A stretch of 64,000 bases of DNA, from NCBI RefSeq assembly GCF_000191885.1, contig NZ_AEWI01000018.1, forward strand, positions 1 to 64,000, in the 5' to 3' direction. The stretch is from Anaerophaga thermohalophila DSM 12881. Lineage in GTDB: Bacteria; Bacteroidota; Bacteroidia; Bacteroidales; Marinilabiliaceae. Shown piece by piece: positions 7,540-16,867 of the stretch. The number at the start of each line of letters is the position of its first letter. Within the stretch, counting starts at the first letter, position 1. Both the position numbers and the translations under genes were made by a program. The notes below the pieces were generated by a model. The model saw nothing but the letters and a program-made list of their open reading frames with translations, ran no database searches and was not told the origin of the DNA.

Positions 7540-10500
7540 GTGGAGTTAAGCACGTTAATAAATATTTTCAAAGACCATCCGGGGCTGAAAGAACTTACCG
7601 GGTGGCTCAATGAACCAAAAGAAAACATCTATCTGAAAGGACTCTCCGGCTCATCCTTTGCTCTGGCCGGTGCTGTAGGTGCAGGACAGTTCAAGCATCT
7701 GTTTGTGCTTTACGATAAAGAAGATGCCGCTTATTTCTACCATGATCTGGTGCAACTGAGAGGAGAATCTTCAGTCTTTTTCCTGCCTTCGAGCTACAAA
7801 CGTTCCCCTGAATTCGGTCAGCCCGACAGCAACAACATTATCCTCCGCACCGAAGCCCTGGAACAACTCCGGAATCCATCCGGCAGTTGCTTTGTTGTAA
7901 CCCATACCGAAGCGCTCCTGGAACCGGTACCTTCAACGCAGGAAATGAGCGGACAGTCGATGACTATTCAAACAGGCGACCAACTCGACCTGACCTTTGT
8001 AGCTGATTTCCTGCAGGAACTGAATTTTCAGCGCGTTGACTTCGTCTATGAGCCGGGTCAGTATTCTTTGCGTGGCTCCATAGTTGATGTGTATTCCTTT
8101 TCAAATGAGGACCCGGTACGGATTGATTTTTTTGGCGATGAGGTGGAAAGCATCCGTACTTTCGATATAGAAAATCAACTGTCAAAAAAATCGCTCGAAT
8201 CCGTGGTAATTTTCCCCAACTTATCGGAAATACAGGAAAAATCAGATAATTATATTCCACTTCCCGATTTTCTTGATCAACAAACCCGGGTATGGATGGA
8301 GCAACCCACCCAAATTATGGGAAAGGCAAAAGAAGTATTCCGGAAAGTAATCAGAAAAAACGAAAACATTGATAACCCATCTGAATTACAGAATATTCCG
8401 TCACCAGAAAACCTGGTAAACCCGGAAAAGCTGGAAAAAGCCTTTGCGGTGTGGCCCAAAATAATCAGGGACAACACTCCTCCGCACGATAACGTGCGAT
8501 CAATCCGGTTTGAAACTTCACCTCAGCCTGTTTTTAAGAAAAACTTTGAACTACTCGAAAATGACATACAAAACAAGCTGGATGAAAAATATCAGGTGTA
8601 CATTCTGTCAGACAATCCGCGTCAGCTTGAACGTCTTCGACAGATATTTGACGATCGGGGAAAACATTTGAACTATAAAGAAATTGATCACACGCTTCAC
8701 AGCGGATTTATAGATCATCAGTTAAAAGTATGTGTTTATACCGACCATCAGATTTTCGACCGTTATCATAAATTTGCACTTCGAACCGATAAAGCAAAGG
8801 CAGCCCGCCAATCACTTTCCATCAAAGAACTTTCGCGGCTCAACCCCGGCGATTACGTAGTACACATAGATCACGGAATAGGGAAGTTCGGCGGATTGGT
8901 TACCACCGACGTAAACGGCCGGAAGCAGGAAGCCATCAAACTTACTTATAAAGACAATGATGTTATTCTCGTCAATATACATTCGCTCCACCGCATCAGT
9001 AAGTTTAAAGGGAAAGACGGGGAACCTCCGCGTATTAACAAGCTGGGAACCGGTGCATGGCAACGCACCAAAGAAAAGACCAAAAAGAAGGTAAAAGATA
9101 TTGCCCGTGAACTTATTGCCCTTTATGCAGCACGAAAAGCCGAGCCTGGCTATGCCTTTTCGCCAGACTCCTTTATGCAGAAAGAATTGGAAGCTTCTTT
9201 TATTTTTGAGGATACTCCGGATCAAAACAAATCTACCCAGGCCATAAAAAATGACATGGAAGATAAAACACCCATGGACAGGCTCGTTTGTGGCGATGTG
9301 GGCTTCGGGAAAACGGAACTGGCAATAAGGGCTGCTTTTAAAGCCGTAAGTGACAATAAACAGGTTGCAGTGTTAGTTCCTACCACGATTCTTGCTCTTC
9401 AGCACTATCGCACATTCAAAGACCGACTCGCTGATTTTCCCTGCCGTGTGGAATATGTGAGCCGCCTACGTAAAACATCAAAAACGAAAGAAGTAATCAA
9501 CGATCTGAAAGAAGGAAAAGTAGATATCGTAATCGGGACACATCGTCTGGTGAGCAAAGATGTTACATTCAAAGACCTTGGGCTCCTGATTGTTGATGAG
9601 GAACAAAGATTCGGCGTGACAGTAAAGGAAAAGCTAAAGCGCCTGAAAATTAACGTAGATACACTCACCCTTACAGCAACACCAATCCCCCGAACCCTCC
9701 AGTTTTCGTTGATGGGAGCAAGGGATTTATCCATCCTGAATACACCCCCGCCCAACAGGCACCCGATTATCACAGAACTTCATGTATTCAACGAAGCCAT
9801 CATTAAAGAGGCCATTACCTACGAAGTAGAACGCAACGGTCAGGTTTTCTTTATCAACAACAGGATACAAGACATCTATGAACTCGAAAAAACCCTCAAC
9901 CGGTGGCTTCCCGATGTCAAAACCGTTGTGGCACACGGTCAGATGGAGGGGCCAAAACTTGAGCGCATTATGCTCGATTTTATTGAAGGCGAATACGATG
10001 TCCTGATAGCCACTGCTATTATTGAATCGGGACTGGACATTCCCAATGCCAACACCATAATAATAAACAATGCACATCATTTTGGCCTGAGCGATCTTCA
10101 CCAGCTAAGAGGAAGAGTCGGACGCTCGAACAAAAAAGCCTTTTGTTATCTTCTGGCCCCGCCGCTGAACACACTTACCCAGGATGCAAGAAGACGGTTG
10201 CAAATCATTGAGGAATTCTCTGAACTGGGCAGTGGTTTTAATATCGCCATGCAGGATCTGGACATCAGAGGAGCAGGAAATCTACTGGGAGCGGAACAAA
10301 GCGGATACATTGCAGACATTGGCTACGAAACCTATCAGAGAATACTTCAGGAAGCCATGCTGGAACTCAGAGAAGATGAATTTCCCGACCTTTTCAAAGA
10401 AGAACCAAAAGCGGGAGAAGAAGACAAAAATATATTCGTCAACGACTGCCAGATTGAAACCGATGAAGAGGTCAGAATTCCTGAGGATTATGTCACCAAC

Positions 10501-10890
10501 ATAGCGGAACGCATGGACCTTTACAGGGAACTGGACAACATAACAGAGGAAGAAGGCATCAAAAGTTTTGAGCTTAAACTCAAAGACCGGTTTGGCCAAA
10601 TACCCGAACCCGCCCTGGCACTGCTTGACATAGTAAGATTGAGAATAAAGGCCAAAACCATGGGCATTGAAAAAGTTTACCTGAAAAATCATTCGGCCCG
10701 CCTCTATTTTGTTAACAATCCGGAATCACGTTTTTATCAGTCCGAATGCTTTGGAAAAATTCTGAATTGGGTTCAACGCCATCCGAAAGATGTTCAGATG
10801 AAGCAAAAAGGTGAAAGGCTGATATTAACCGTCAAAAAAGTGAAAGACATACAGGCTCTAAGCGATTTATTGAAAGAAATGTCATCGTAG
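7540..10890 (+). CDS. mfd: Transcription-repair coupling factor
   Basis: About 1116 residues. Mfd is a DNA translocase that removes RNA polymerase stalled at lesions and recruits UvrA. The order is as expected: UvrB-like N-terminal modules, an RNA polymerase interaction domain (LNPGDYVVHIDHGIGKFGG), then the RecG-like motor with CGDVGFGKTE near residue 585 and VDEEQRFGV near 685. The SGLDIPNANT and QLRGRVGRS helicase motifs follow, then the C-terminal TRCF domain. No ATG lies near the N-terminus. The frame opens with TTG at 7522, which overlaps a -7 box, and I prefer GTG at 7540 (VELSTLINIF), six codons later. The gene is convergent with the response regulator, 11 bases apart. Confidence 0.94.
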   Translation: MELSTLINIFKDHPGLKELTGWLNEPKENIYLKGLSGSSFALAGAVGAGQFKHLFVLYDKEDAAYFYHDLVQLRGESSVFFLPSSYKRSPEFGQPDSNNIILRTEALEQLRNPSGSCFVVTHTEALLEPVPSTQEMSGQSMTIQTGDQLDLTFVADFLQELNFQRVDFVYEPGQYSLRGSIVDVYSFSNEDPVRIDFFGDEVESIRTFDIENQLSKKSLESVVIFPNLSEIQEKSDNYIPLPDFLDQQTRVWMEQPTQIMGKAKEVFRKVIRKNENIDNPSELQNIPSPENLVNPEKLEKAFAVWPKIIRDNTPPHDNVRSIRFETSPQPVFKKNFELLENDIQNKLDEKYQVYILSDNPRQLERLRQIFDDRGKHLNYKEIDHTLHSGFIDHQLKVCVYTDHQIFDRYHKFALRTDKAKAARQSLSIKELSRLNPGDYVVHIDHGIGKFGGLVTTDVNGRKQEAIKLTYKDNDVILVNIHSLHRISKFKGKDGEPPRINKLGTGAWQRTKEKTKKKVKDIARELIALYAARKAEPGYAFSPDSFMQKELEASFIFEDTPDQNKSTQAIKNDMEDKTPMDRLVCGDVGFGKTELAIRAAFKAVSDNKQVAVLVPTTILALQHYRTFKDRLADFPCRVEYVSRLRKTSKTKEVINDLKEGKVDIVIGTHRLVSKDVTFKDLGLLIVDEEQRFGVTVKEKLKRLKINVDTLTLTATPIPRTLQFSLMGARDLSILNTPPPNRHPIITELHVFNEAIIKEAITYEVERNGQVFFINNRIQDIYELEKTLNRWLPDVKTVVAHGQMEGPKLERIMLDFIEGEYDVLIATAIIESGLDIPNANTIIINNAHHFGLSDLHQLRGRVGRSNKKAFCYLLAPPLNTLTQDARRRLQIIEEFSELGSGFNIAMQDLDIRGAGNLLGAEQSGYIADIGYETYQRILQEAMLELREDEFPDLFKEEPKAGEEDKNIFVNDCQIETDEEVRIPEDYVTNIAERMDLYRELDNITEEEGIKSFELKLKDRFGQIPEPALALLDIVRLRIKAKTMGIEKVYLKNHSARLYFVNNPESRFYQSECFGKILNWVQRHPKDVQMKQKGERLILTVKKVKDIQALSDLLKEMSS

Positions 10891-10901
10891 CACCAATGCC
10901 C

Positions 10902-11981
10902 CTATTTTTCGACTGCATCATTCATTACCACAAGAATTTCCTCCGGTTCTCCATCTCCATTTCTTAAAATATATCCCGCACACCTAAGTTGATGAGAAGT
11001 GGTTTCGATTATCAATTCGGAAGGTGTGTCATTTTTCCGGTTGAATATATTGGCCAGTGTTCCCCGGTCAATATTCATCCAGGGGCGCAAAGTGAACACC
11101 GAATGCCCGCGCATATCAAAGGCAGGAGAGACATACTCCTGAAAAGCAGGATTATAATCTTTTACTTCAAACAAATTATTGATAAGCAAAATAGCTCCCT
11201 TTCCCGACAAGACAGCCTCACGCCATTTTTTCAATTCATCGATCCGGGCCAGATAGCTCGAAACCTCAACCAATACCATCTGAAAAGCAGTAGCACCATT
11301 AAATGTTATCAGCGATGTATGAACCACTACTTTTAACCGTTTGTGATGAAATGTATTGATTTCTAAAAGGAACGGCTTAATATTTTCACTCTTTTCATCG
11401 GCAAATATACTCTCCAGTATGGGCACAAATTCATCATCCACAAAATCGGTCATGGCTGTCCCCACAATATCTTCCATGTAATGCGTTTTAAAAAGATCGA
11501 GTGCAAGATTATTCAAATAGCGAATAATCCCTTTCTGCACAATGATAATAGCAATCGGGGCTTTGGAAATGTAATCCCTGAAACTCTGTTCCCGGCGTTT
11601 CTGATCAAGGTCGGCCTTATGTTTATAATAAGCCAAATCCATGGTTATTCCCAGTTCTTTCTTTGTTATGGGCTTCACCAGATAGCCGTAAGAGTTCGAA
11701 ATAACAGCTCTCTCAACCACTTCAGAACTGGTATCACTCGACACAAAAATAACCGGAATCTCACATTCCCGCTGAATGGTTTCGGCAGCTTGAATACCAT
11801 CAACATCTCCCTCCAAATGGATATCCATTAAAACTATATCGGGTTTATGAATCTTTGATTCTTCCAAAGCTTCATGCCCTGTCTTACATCTGCCAATAAT
11901 TTCAAAACCCAGGTCTTTTAAAAACAAAGAAAATATAGCAGAAATAAACCGGTCATCTTCAACTACCAAAACTTTTCGCAT
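10902..11981 (-). CDS. Response regulator with PAS-type sensory region, no DNA-binding domain
   Basis: A 359-residue protein. Residues 1-120 are a CheY-like receiver: acidic pocket EDD (8-10), phosphoacceptor Asp53 in VLMDIHL, a switch Ser/Thr in FVSSDTS, and the conserved Lys in VKPI. A PAS-like region follows at about 135-240, and a second possible PAS-like module lies at 260-350. No histidine kinase, HTH, GGDEF or LytTR domain is visible. It probably acts through protein contacts or as an intermediate in a phosphorelay. The frame extends 13 codons further upstream, but MRKVLVVEDD at 11981 gives the normal receiver start. No kinase gene adjoins it. Confidence 0.85.
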   Translation of the reverse strand: MRKVLVVEDDRFISAIFSLFLKDLGFEIIGRCKTGHEALEESKIHKPDIVLMDIHLEGDVDGIQAAETIQRECEIPVIFVSSDTSSEVVERAVISNSYGYLVKPITKKELGITMDLAYYKHKADLDQKRREQSFRDYISKAPIAIIIVQKGIIRYLNNLALDLFKTHYMEDIVGTAMTDFVDDEFVPILESIFADEKSENIKPFLLEINTFHHKRLKVVVHTSLITFNGATAFQMVLVEVSSYLARIDELKKWREAVLSGKGAILLINNLFEVKDYNPAFQEYVSPAFDMRGHSVFTLRPWMNIDRGTLANIFNRKNDTPSELIIETTSHQLRCAGYILRNGDGEPEEILVVMNDAVEK

Positions 11982-12158
11982 AATAATGGTATAATTTTTG
12001 GGAGTAACACGTTTACCCAAAAAGAAAAATTACATTTGTCGAAATTTATTAGCAACATCTTGTTCCAGGATGGTTCAGAAAATAAAATTTTATGGCCCCA
12101 CAATCAGACATTAAGAATCGTTCCTTTTGTATCTGAATTATTTCAGATACAATACTGA

Positions 12159-12301
12159 TGAGGCCGGTCTAAAAAGCATCTTTGCTGTCAAACTCGTTGT
12201 TGTTTTAAATTTTTGCATCCTCATTAACAAAAAGTTAACTCCGGTACAAAAATTTAAAATGCCTTGTTTTTGATAAAAATATGCCTTTTATACTGCACTC
12301 A
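12159..12301. repeat. Repeat family B, copy 2 (143 bp)
   Basis: Left end TGAGGCCGGTCTAAAAAGC, right end TTTTATACTGCACTCA, in the orientation opposite to the 7177 copy and with the same interior. It lies 34 bases upstream of coaX. The remainder of the 11982-12335 gap shows no gene; ATCTGAATTATTTCAGAT at 12131-12148 is a short palindrome. Confidence 0.85.
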
Positions 12302-12335
12302 TTCTGATGCAACATTAAATTTTGAATTTGAAAGT

Positions 12336-13052
12336 ATGAATTTAGCAATTGATCAGGGAAACAGCAGCACAAAATTAGGATTTTTTGACAAGGGCAAGCT
12401 TATTGCCACTTACAAGCTGTTTTTTCTTGACCAACAAAAACTAAATGAACTTTGCAAACGCCATTCGCCCGGTAAAATTATTGTTTCTTCCGTTACACAG
12501 GAAACAAAAATATTAGAACAATTTTTCTCAGCAGCAAAAACCCGGTTCATTATTTTCGACCAAAATACTCCGCTTCCTTTTATCAATCAGTATAAAACGC
12601 CGGAAACTTTGGGCAAAGACAGGCTGGCAGCCATTGCCGGAGCACAAGCACACTATCCGGAGTCTACCTTATTGATCATCGACGCAGGAACCGCAATAAC
12701 CTTCGACCTTGTGGTTGGAAACACTTTTACAGGCGGTAACATATCGCCGGGTTTACAAATGCGTTTTACAGCACTCCATACGCAAACCAAACAGCTTCCC
12801 AAAGTAGAACCCGGTCAATCGGAGTTCTGGGGAAAAACAACAGAGGAAGCCATACGCTCAGGGGTACAGAATGGTATCATAATGGAATTAGATTCATATA
12901 TTGACAAAACAAGAAAGCAATATCCCGATGTCAAAACAATCATCACAGGGGGAGATGCAGATTTTTTTGTTACCTACACAAAAAATATCATCTTTGTACA
13001 TCCAAATTTAGTACTTCACGGTCTCAACAGAATATTAGAATACAATGCATAA
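12336..13052 (+). CDS. coaX: Type III pantothenate kinase
   Basis: A 238-residue ASKHA-fold kinase that phosphorylates pantothenate, the first committed step to coenzyme A. The phosphate-1 motif DQGNSSTKLG is at residues 6-15, and the DAGTAITFDLV motif lies near residue 115. TGGNISPG and the late ITGGDA motif follow. The frame is open for another 24 codons upstream, but that stretch is encoded by a family B repeat, and MNLAIDQGNS is the normal CoaX start. It overlaps the next gene by eight bases and opens the run of envelope genes to 20352. Confidence 0.93.
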   Translation: MNLAIDQGNSSTKLGFFDKGKLIATYKLFFLDQQKLNELCKRHSPGKIIVSSVTQETKILEQFFSAAKTRFIIFDQNTPLPFINQYKTPETLGKDRLAAIAGAQAHYPESTLLIIDAGTAITFDLVVGNTFTGGNISPGLQMRFTALHTQTKQLPKVEPGQSEFWGKTTEEAIRSGVQNGIIMELDSYIDKTRKQYPDVKTIITGGDADFFVTYTKNIIFVHPNLVLHGLNRILEYNA

Positions 13053-14316
13053 ACTTATCAGATATCATTTTTTGCTATTGGCACTGGTTGTTTCATTGAC
13101 AACCTATGCCCAGAAAAAAACCTACTCTCCCTTTTCAAGATATGGCATCGGAGAATTAAATACAGCAGGTTATGGCCAGAATGCCGGAATGGCCAATACA
13201 GGTATAGGGGTCAGAACCAATGAGCATCTTAATTTCATGAATCCGGCCTCCTATTCGGCCATAGACACCATGTCTTTTTTCTTCGAAACAGGGGTAACCG
13301 CTCATTCCCAGACTTTTGAAACGGCAGGAGGAGATGAACAATACAATAACATTGACTTCAGCTACTTCGCAATGGGATTCCCCATTTCCAAAAACGTCCA
13401 TACATCTTTGGGACTGAGACCTTATTCAAATGCAGGATATGAGTTTGAATTCTCTGACGGGACTTCACTCAACAGGGCCATAGGAACAGGGAACATATCT
13501 GCAGCATACGCAGGTCTCTCAATTCGTCCTTTACCCAATCTTTCCCTGGGGCTCCATGCCATCTATCTTTTTGGTAATATCAGGCATACTAATTTTATTG
13601 AATTCATTGATGATGAGGCCGCATACAAATATGGTATTCAGAATGAGCTGCATGCCAGCGATTTTATTTTCGACTTTGGCGCACAATACACACACCAAAT
13701 AAGTGAAACAGAAAAGATCACTGCAGGTCTGACTTTCCGCCCTCAAAGTCCCGTTAACGGCGATTTTCAACGAACCGTGGCAAAAGGGTCGCAGTATGCA
13801 GAAGACGGCAAACTTTTCACTGCCAACTATGTGATTCCGGAGGCCTCGGATACGTCCAATATCTCAAGTTTTGATCTGGCCAGTTCCATTGGACTGGGGA
13901 TATCCTACCAAAGAAATGAAAATCTGACGATAGCCGCCGATTATGTTCTCTCCAACTGGGGAGATGTCACATTCCCCGACGGCTATACAAAAACCACAAA
14001 CAGCTCGCATTTTTCTGCCGGGGCCCAATTTATTCCGAATCTGCGATCCCGCAATTACCTGGCACGAATGAGATACAGGGCAGGTATTAAGTATGGTAAT
14101 CAATACATTCAGATAAACGATAATGAACTAAATAATTTTGGCATAACTTTTGGGATAGGTTTACCACACAACAGAAGTAAAACATCCATAAACCTGGCCT
14201 TTGAATACGGAACCATTACTCCCACGGGAGATTTAGACATCGATGAAACTTATGGAAAAATAACCTTGAATTTTACATTTCATGAATTGTGGTTCAGGCA
14301 ATGGAAATTCGATTAA
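13045..14316 (+). CDS. Outer-membrane beta-barrel protein (FadL/OmpP1-like)
   Basis: A 423-residue secreted protein with a signal peptide ending near TTYAQ (residues 19-23). The mature part has alternating hydrophobic and polar strands, and begins with YSPFSRYGIGE and a GMANTGIGVRT segment reminiscent of FadL/OmpP1-like barrels. It ends in an aromatic-rich LWFRQWKF segment, fitting insertion by the BAM machinery. It overlaps coaX and precedes TPR, LptC, CNNM and PpiD genes. I recall this order in other Bacteroidetes. The transported substrate, if any, is unknown. Confidence 0.75.
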   Translation: MHKLIRYHFLLLALVVSLTTYAQKKTYSPFSRYGIGELNTAGYGQNAGMANTGIGVRTNEHLNFMNPASYSAIDTMSFFFETGVTAHSQTFETAGGDEQYNNIDFSYFAMGFPISKNVHTSLGLRPYSNAGYEFEFSDGTSLNRAIGTGNISAAYAGLSIRPLPNLSLGLHAIYLFGNIRHTNFIEFIDDEAAYKYGIQNELHASDFIFDFGAQYTHQISETEKITAGLTFRPQSPVNGDFQRTVAKGSQYAEDGKLFTANYVIPEASDTSNISSFDLASSIGLGISYQRNENLTIAADYVLSNWGDVTFPDGYTKTTNSSHFSAGAQFIPNLRSRNYLARMRYRAGIKYGNQYIQINDNELNNFGITFGIGLPHNRSKTSINLAFEYGTITPTGDLDIDETYGKITLNFTFHELWFRQWKFD

Positions 14317-14360
14317 TAAAAAGCTGTGTGTAAGGAATTCAATTTTTGTTAATATTTTAA

Positions 14361-14368
14361 TATCTTTG
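14361..14368 (+). promoter_or_regulatory. Possible -7 box of a Bacteroidetes promoter
   Basis: TATCTTTG matches TAnnTTTG, but no TTG lies at the right -33 distance. If real, transcription would start near 14375, just before the family A repeat at 14397, which would then form part of the leader of the TPR gene. Confidence 0.35.
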
Positions 14369-14396
14369 CACCTGTTTTTTTTGAAAAAATAAAATA

Positions 14397-14540
14397 TGAA
14401 TGCAGTCTAAAAAGCCTTTTGACCCCTAAATCCCCTAAAGGGGACTTTTTCAAACTGCTGATTTTTAGCAGTTCCACTTTAGGGGTCAGGGGTAAAAATG
14501 ATAAAAATCAGCAGTTTGAAGGCTTTTTATACTGCACTCA
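14397..14540. repeat. Repeat family A, copy 2 (144 bp)
   Basis: Left end TGAATGCAGTCTAAAAAGCC, right end GGCTTTTTATACTGCACTCA. The interior is highly self-complementary: CCCCTAAAGGGG, then CAAACTGCTGATTTTTA against TAAAAATCAGCAGTTTG. It can fold into a cruciform or long RNA hairpin. Nothing else is seen in the 14317-14650 gap apart from a possible -7 box at 14361. Confidence 0.88.
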
Positions 14541-14650
14541 AAGATAAATAACAAAATCAAATAATCTGAAAACACGGAACAGTTTTAATTTCAGAACAAT
14601 AAGTGAAAAGCGGGGACTAAACTGATTTCGTATTATAAAAATTTACAATC

Positions 14651-16006
14651 ATGAAAGCGTTTACAATTATAGTATCAGGATTGCTCTTATCCATAACACA
14701 AACCTTTGCACAAAAAGGTGTAGAAGACGGTTCAAAGTACGGACATGGAGAAGACAGCATCCGATGCCTGAAAAACCTTTCACTCTATACAGAGTTGGTA
14801 AAACAGGAACTTTATGATGATGCATACCCTTACTGGCAAATCGCCTTTAATGAATGTCCGTTGTCTACCAGGAGGCTTTATACCGACGGGGTAGATATAA
14901 TATCTTATAAGCTGGAAAATGCATCGGAAGAGGCACAAAAAGATGAACTTTTTAATAAACTGATGAATGTATATGATCAGCGAATGAAATATTTTGGTGA
15001 TCATTCAAGATATGGCATTCCCTATATTAAAGGGATTAAAGCCATTGACATGTTGAAGTACAGGAAAGATGATCCGGAAATCAGAAAAGAAGCCTATCAG
15101 TTGCTCAGTGATGCTGTTAACAATGACGGGGCAAAATATCAACCGGCAGCCTATGCTTTATTTTTAACTACTTCTATCGCTATGCTTAATGACGGTGAGC
15201 TATCTTCTGAAGAGGTTGTCAGCAATTATATTACCATTACCGAAAAAGTAAATGAACACCTGGAAGATCCCAATATGGAAAAGTATAATGATATTTATAC
15301 CAAATTGTCGGGACAGGTAGAGGATTTATTTGCCAGTAGCGGAGCTGCCGATTGTGAAACTCTGGACAAAATATTTTCACCACAGCTTGAAGAGCATAAA
15401 AATGACCTCGAATGGCTGCAGAAAGTCAGCCGCCTCCTGGCCAAAGGACTTTGTGAAGACATGGAGCTTTTATACAAAGTATCTGAATACCAATATGAGA
15501 TTGAGCCATCAAGCTCGGCTGCATACGGACTGGCAAGGATGTACATCAAATCGGGCGATACCCAACGTGCCATCAGCTATTTTAAGGAAGCCATAGAAAT
15601 GGAAAAAAACGATATTCAAAAAGCTGAATTCTATTACCAGCTCGGACTGATTCATCTGGCAGAAAAAAACTATATAGCAGCTCGATCAAACGCATTAAAA
15701 GCGGCAGATATTAATCCCGAATGGGGGAAACCCTATATTCTTATTGGTAAAGCCTATGCTGCTTCAGCCAACAGTATCGGCGAGAATGAATTTGAACACA
15801 AAACAGCCTACTGGGCTGCAGTGGACAAATTTAAAAGAGCCAAAGCGATTGATCCCAAAACGGCCGACGAAGCCAACGAGTTGATCAATACCTATAGCAG
15901 CCATTTCCCGAAAACCGAGGAAATCTTCTTTCAGGGACTTGAAGAAGGGGGAGCTTACACAGTTGGCGGATGGATTGGCGAACGTACCACCGTCAGATCC
16001 AGGTAA
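14651..16006 (+). CDS. Secreted tetratricopeptide-repeat protein
   Basis: A 451-residue protein with a signal peptide cut near TFAQ (residues 18-21). The mature part is mainly helical. TPR-like helix pairs are clearest at residues about 290-400, with AYGLARMYIKSGDTQRAISY and FYYQLGLIHLAEKNYIAARS. Four cysteines occur in the mature part. It lies between an outer-membrane protein and lptC, so a periplasmic scaffold role in envelope assembly is reasonable, but that is inferred from context. The gene ends just before two tandem family C repeats. Confidence 0.75.
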   Translation: MKAFTIIVSGLLLSITQTFAQKGVEDGSKYGHGEDSIRCLKNLSLYTELVKQELYDDAYPYWQIAFNECPLSTRRLYTDGVDIISYKLENASEEAQKDELFNKLMNVYDQRMKYFGDHSRYGIPYIKGIKAIDMLKYRKDDPEIRKEAYQLLSDAVNNDGAKYQPAAYALFLTTSIAMLNDGELSSEEVVSNYITITEKVNEHLEDPNMEKYNDIYTKLSGQVEDLFASSGAADCETLDKIFSPQLEEHKNDLEWLQKVSRLLAKGLCEDMELLYKVSEYQYEIEPSSSAAYGLARMYIKSGDTQRAISYFKEAIEMEKNDIQKAEFYYQLGLIHLAEKNYIAARSNALKAADINPEWGKPYILIGKAYAASANSIGENEFEHKTAYWAAVDKFKRAKAIDPKTADEANELINTYSSHFPKTEEIFFQGLEEGGAYTVGGWIGERTTVRSR

Positions 16007-16016
16007 AGAATATAAT

Positions 16017-16205
16017 AAGCATGACAAAGTTTGTCACAAAAGAACATGTATAAAAATCTCAATCATGCGAGTTCCATCAGGCCAATGACTTAGACTTATT
16101 TTATACTGATGAAACGAGCATGGCAAAGATTACCACAATCAGAATATGTATAAGTTTTTGCATGCGAGTTCCATCCGGCCTTAATAAATAAATTTTATAC
16201 GGATG
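16017..16205. repeat. Two tandem family C repeats ending on the lptC start codon
   Basis: Copies at 16017-16110 and 16107-16205 in the same orientation, each with GACAAAG/GGCAAAG, GAACATGTATAA or its variant, CATGCGAGTTCCATC and a closing TTTTATAC(T/G)GATGAAAC. The second copy ends in ATACGGATGAAAC, which includes the lptC ATG at 16203. Confidence 0.8.
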
Positions 16206-16802
16206 AAACAACATATTGTAAATAGCAATAAAATTTTGACAGCAGGCAGTATTATATATTTACTGCTTGCTGTTGTTTTTTTATTATCATCCTGCCAGTC
16301 AAACAACCCTGAGGATATAAAAGCCGTTGTTGACGAAAATAATTTCCCTTCACTTGCAGTTAATGAACTTGAAAGTGTAATTACCGATTCTGGAAAGGTT
16401 GCTTACCGGTTTATTACGCCGGAAATGAATCAGTATGAAAACAGAAAACAACCCTACACCGAATTCCCGAAAGGATTGCATCTAATCGTTTACAATGACC
16501 AGGAAGAAATAGATGCCCAGATTAAAAGCAATTATGCCATTTATTACGAAGACGAAAATCTCTGGGAACTCCAGAATAACGTGGAAGCAGTAAACTTTAA
16601 AAATGAAGTCATCAATACCGAACAGTTATTCTGGGACACTAAAAAACATCTTATCTATTCGGATGAATTCATAAAAATTACCACTGAAACAGAAATACTA
16701 ACCGGTTACGGCTTCGAATCGGATGAAAAATTTGAAAATTACACCATAAAAAATATCAGCGGAATTTTGTCGGTTGAAGAAGAACAGCGAAAAGAACCAT
16801 GA
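16203..16802 (+). CDS. lptC: LPS export ABC transporter periplasmic protein LptC
   Basis: A 199-residue protein with one N-terminal hydrophobic segment and a candidate lipobox LLSSC (Cys31). The rest is beta-rich and fits the LptC/YrbK jellyroll: PQYTEFPKG-type turn, IKSNYAIYYEDENLWELQNN and VEAVNFKNEVINTEQLFWD. The last two are hallmark segments of the family. LptC passes lipopolysaccharide from the LptB2FG transporter to LptA. The start codon is supplied by the end of a family C repeat. A downstream gap of 65 bases leads to the CNNM gene. Confidence 0.85.
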   Translation: MKQHIVNSNKILTAGSIIYLLLAVVFLLSSCQSNNPEDIKAVVDENNFPSLAVNELESVITDSGKVAYRFITPEMNQYENRKQPYTEFPKGLHLIVYNDQEEIDAQIKSNYAIYYEDENLWELQNNVEAVNFKNEVINTEQLFWDTKKHLIYSDEFIKITTETEILTGYGFESDEKFENYTIKNISGILSVEEEQRKEP

Positions 16803-16867
16803 GCCATAAAACCCGGTAAAAAATGCTAAGTTTTTATTAACTTTCGGGAAAGATTACCTCCTTAAAA

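Noticed and set aside
7392-7613. 73-residue open frame before mfd
   Set aside because: It overlaps the mfd start in another frame and shows no protein features beyond a chance hydrophobic run.
12264-12335. N-terminal extension of CoaX by 24 residues
   Set aside because: The stretch is encoded by the end of a family B repeat and has no counterpart in CoaX proteins; MNLAIDQGNS is the normal start.
14343-14368. Complete promoter with TTTTTG as -33 box
   Set aside because: The spacer to TATCTTTG is only 12 bases; only the -7 part is kept, at low confidence.
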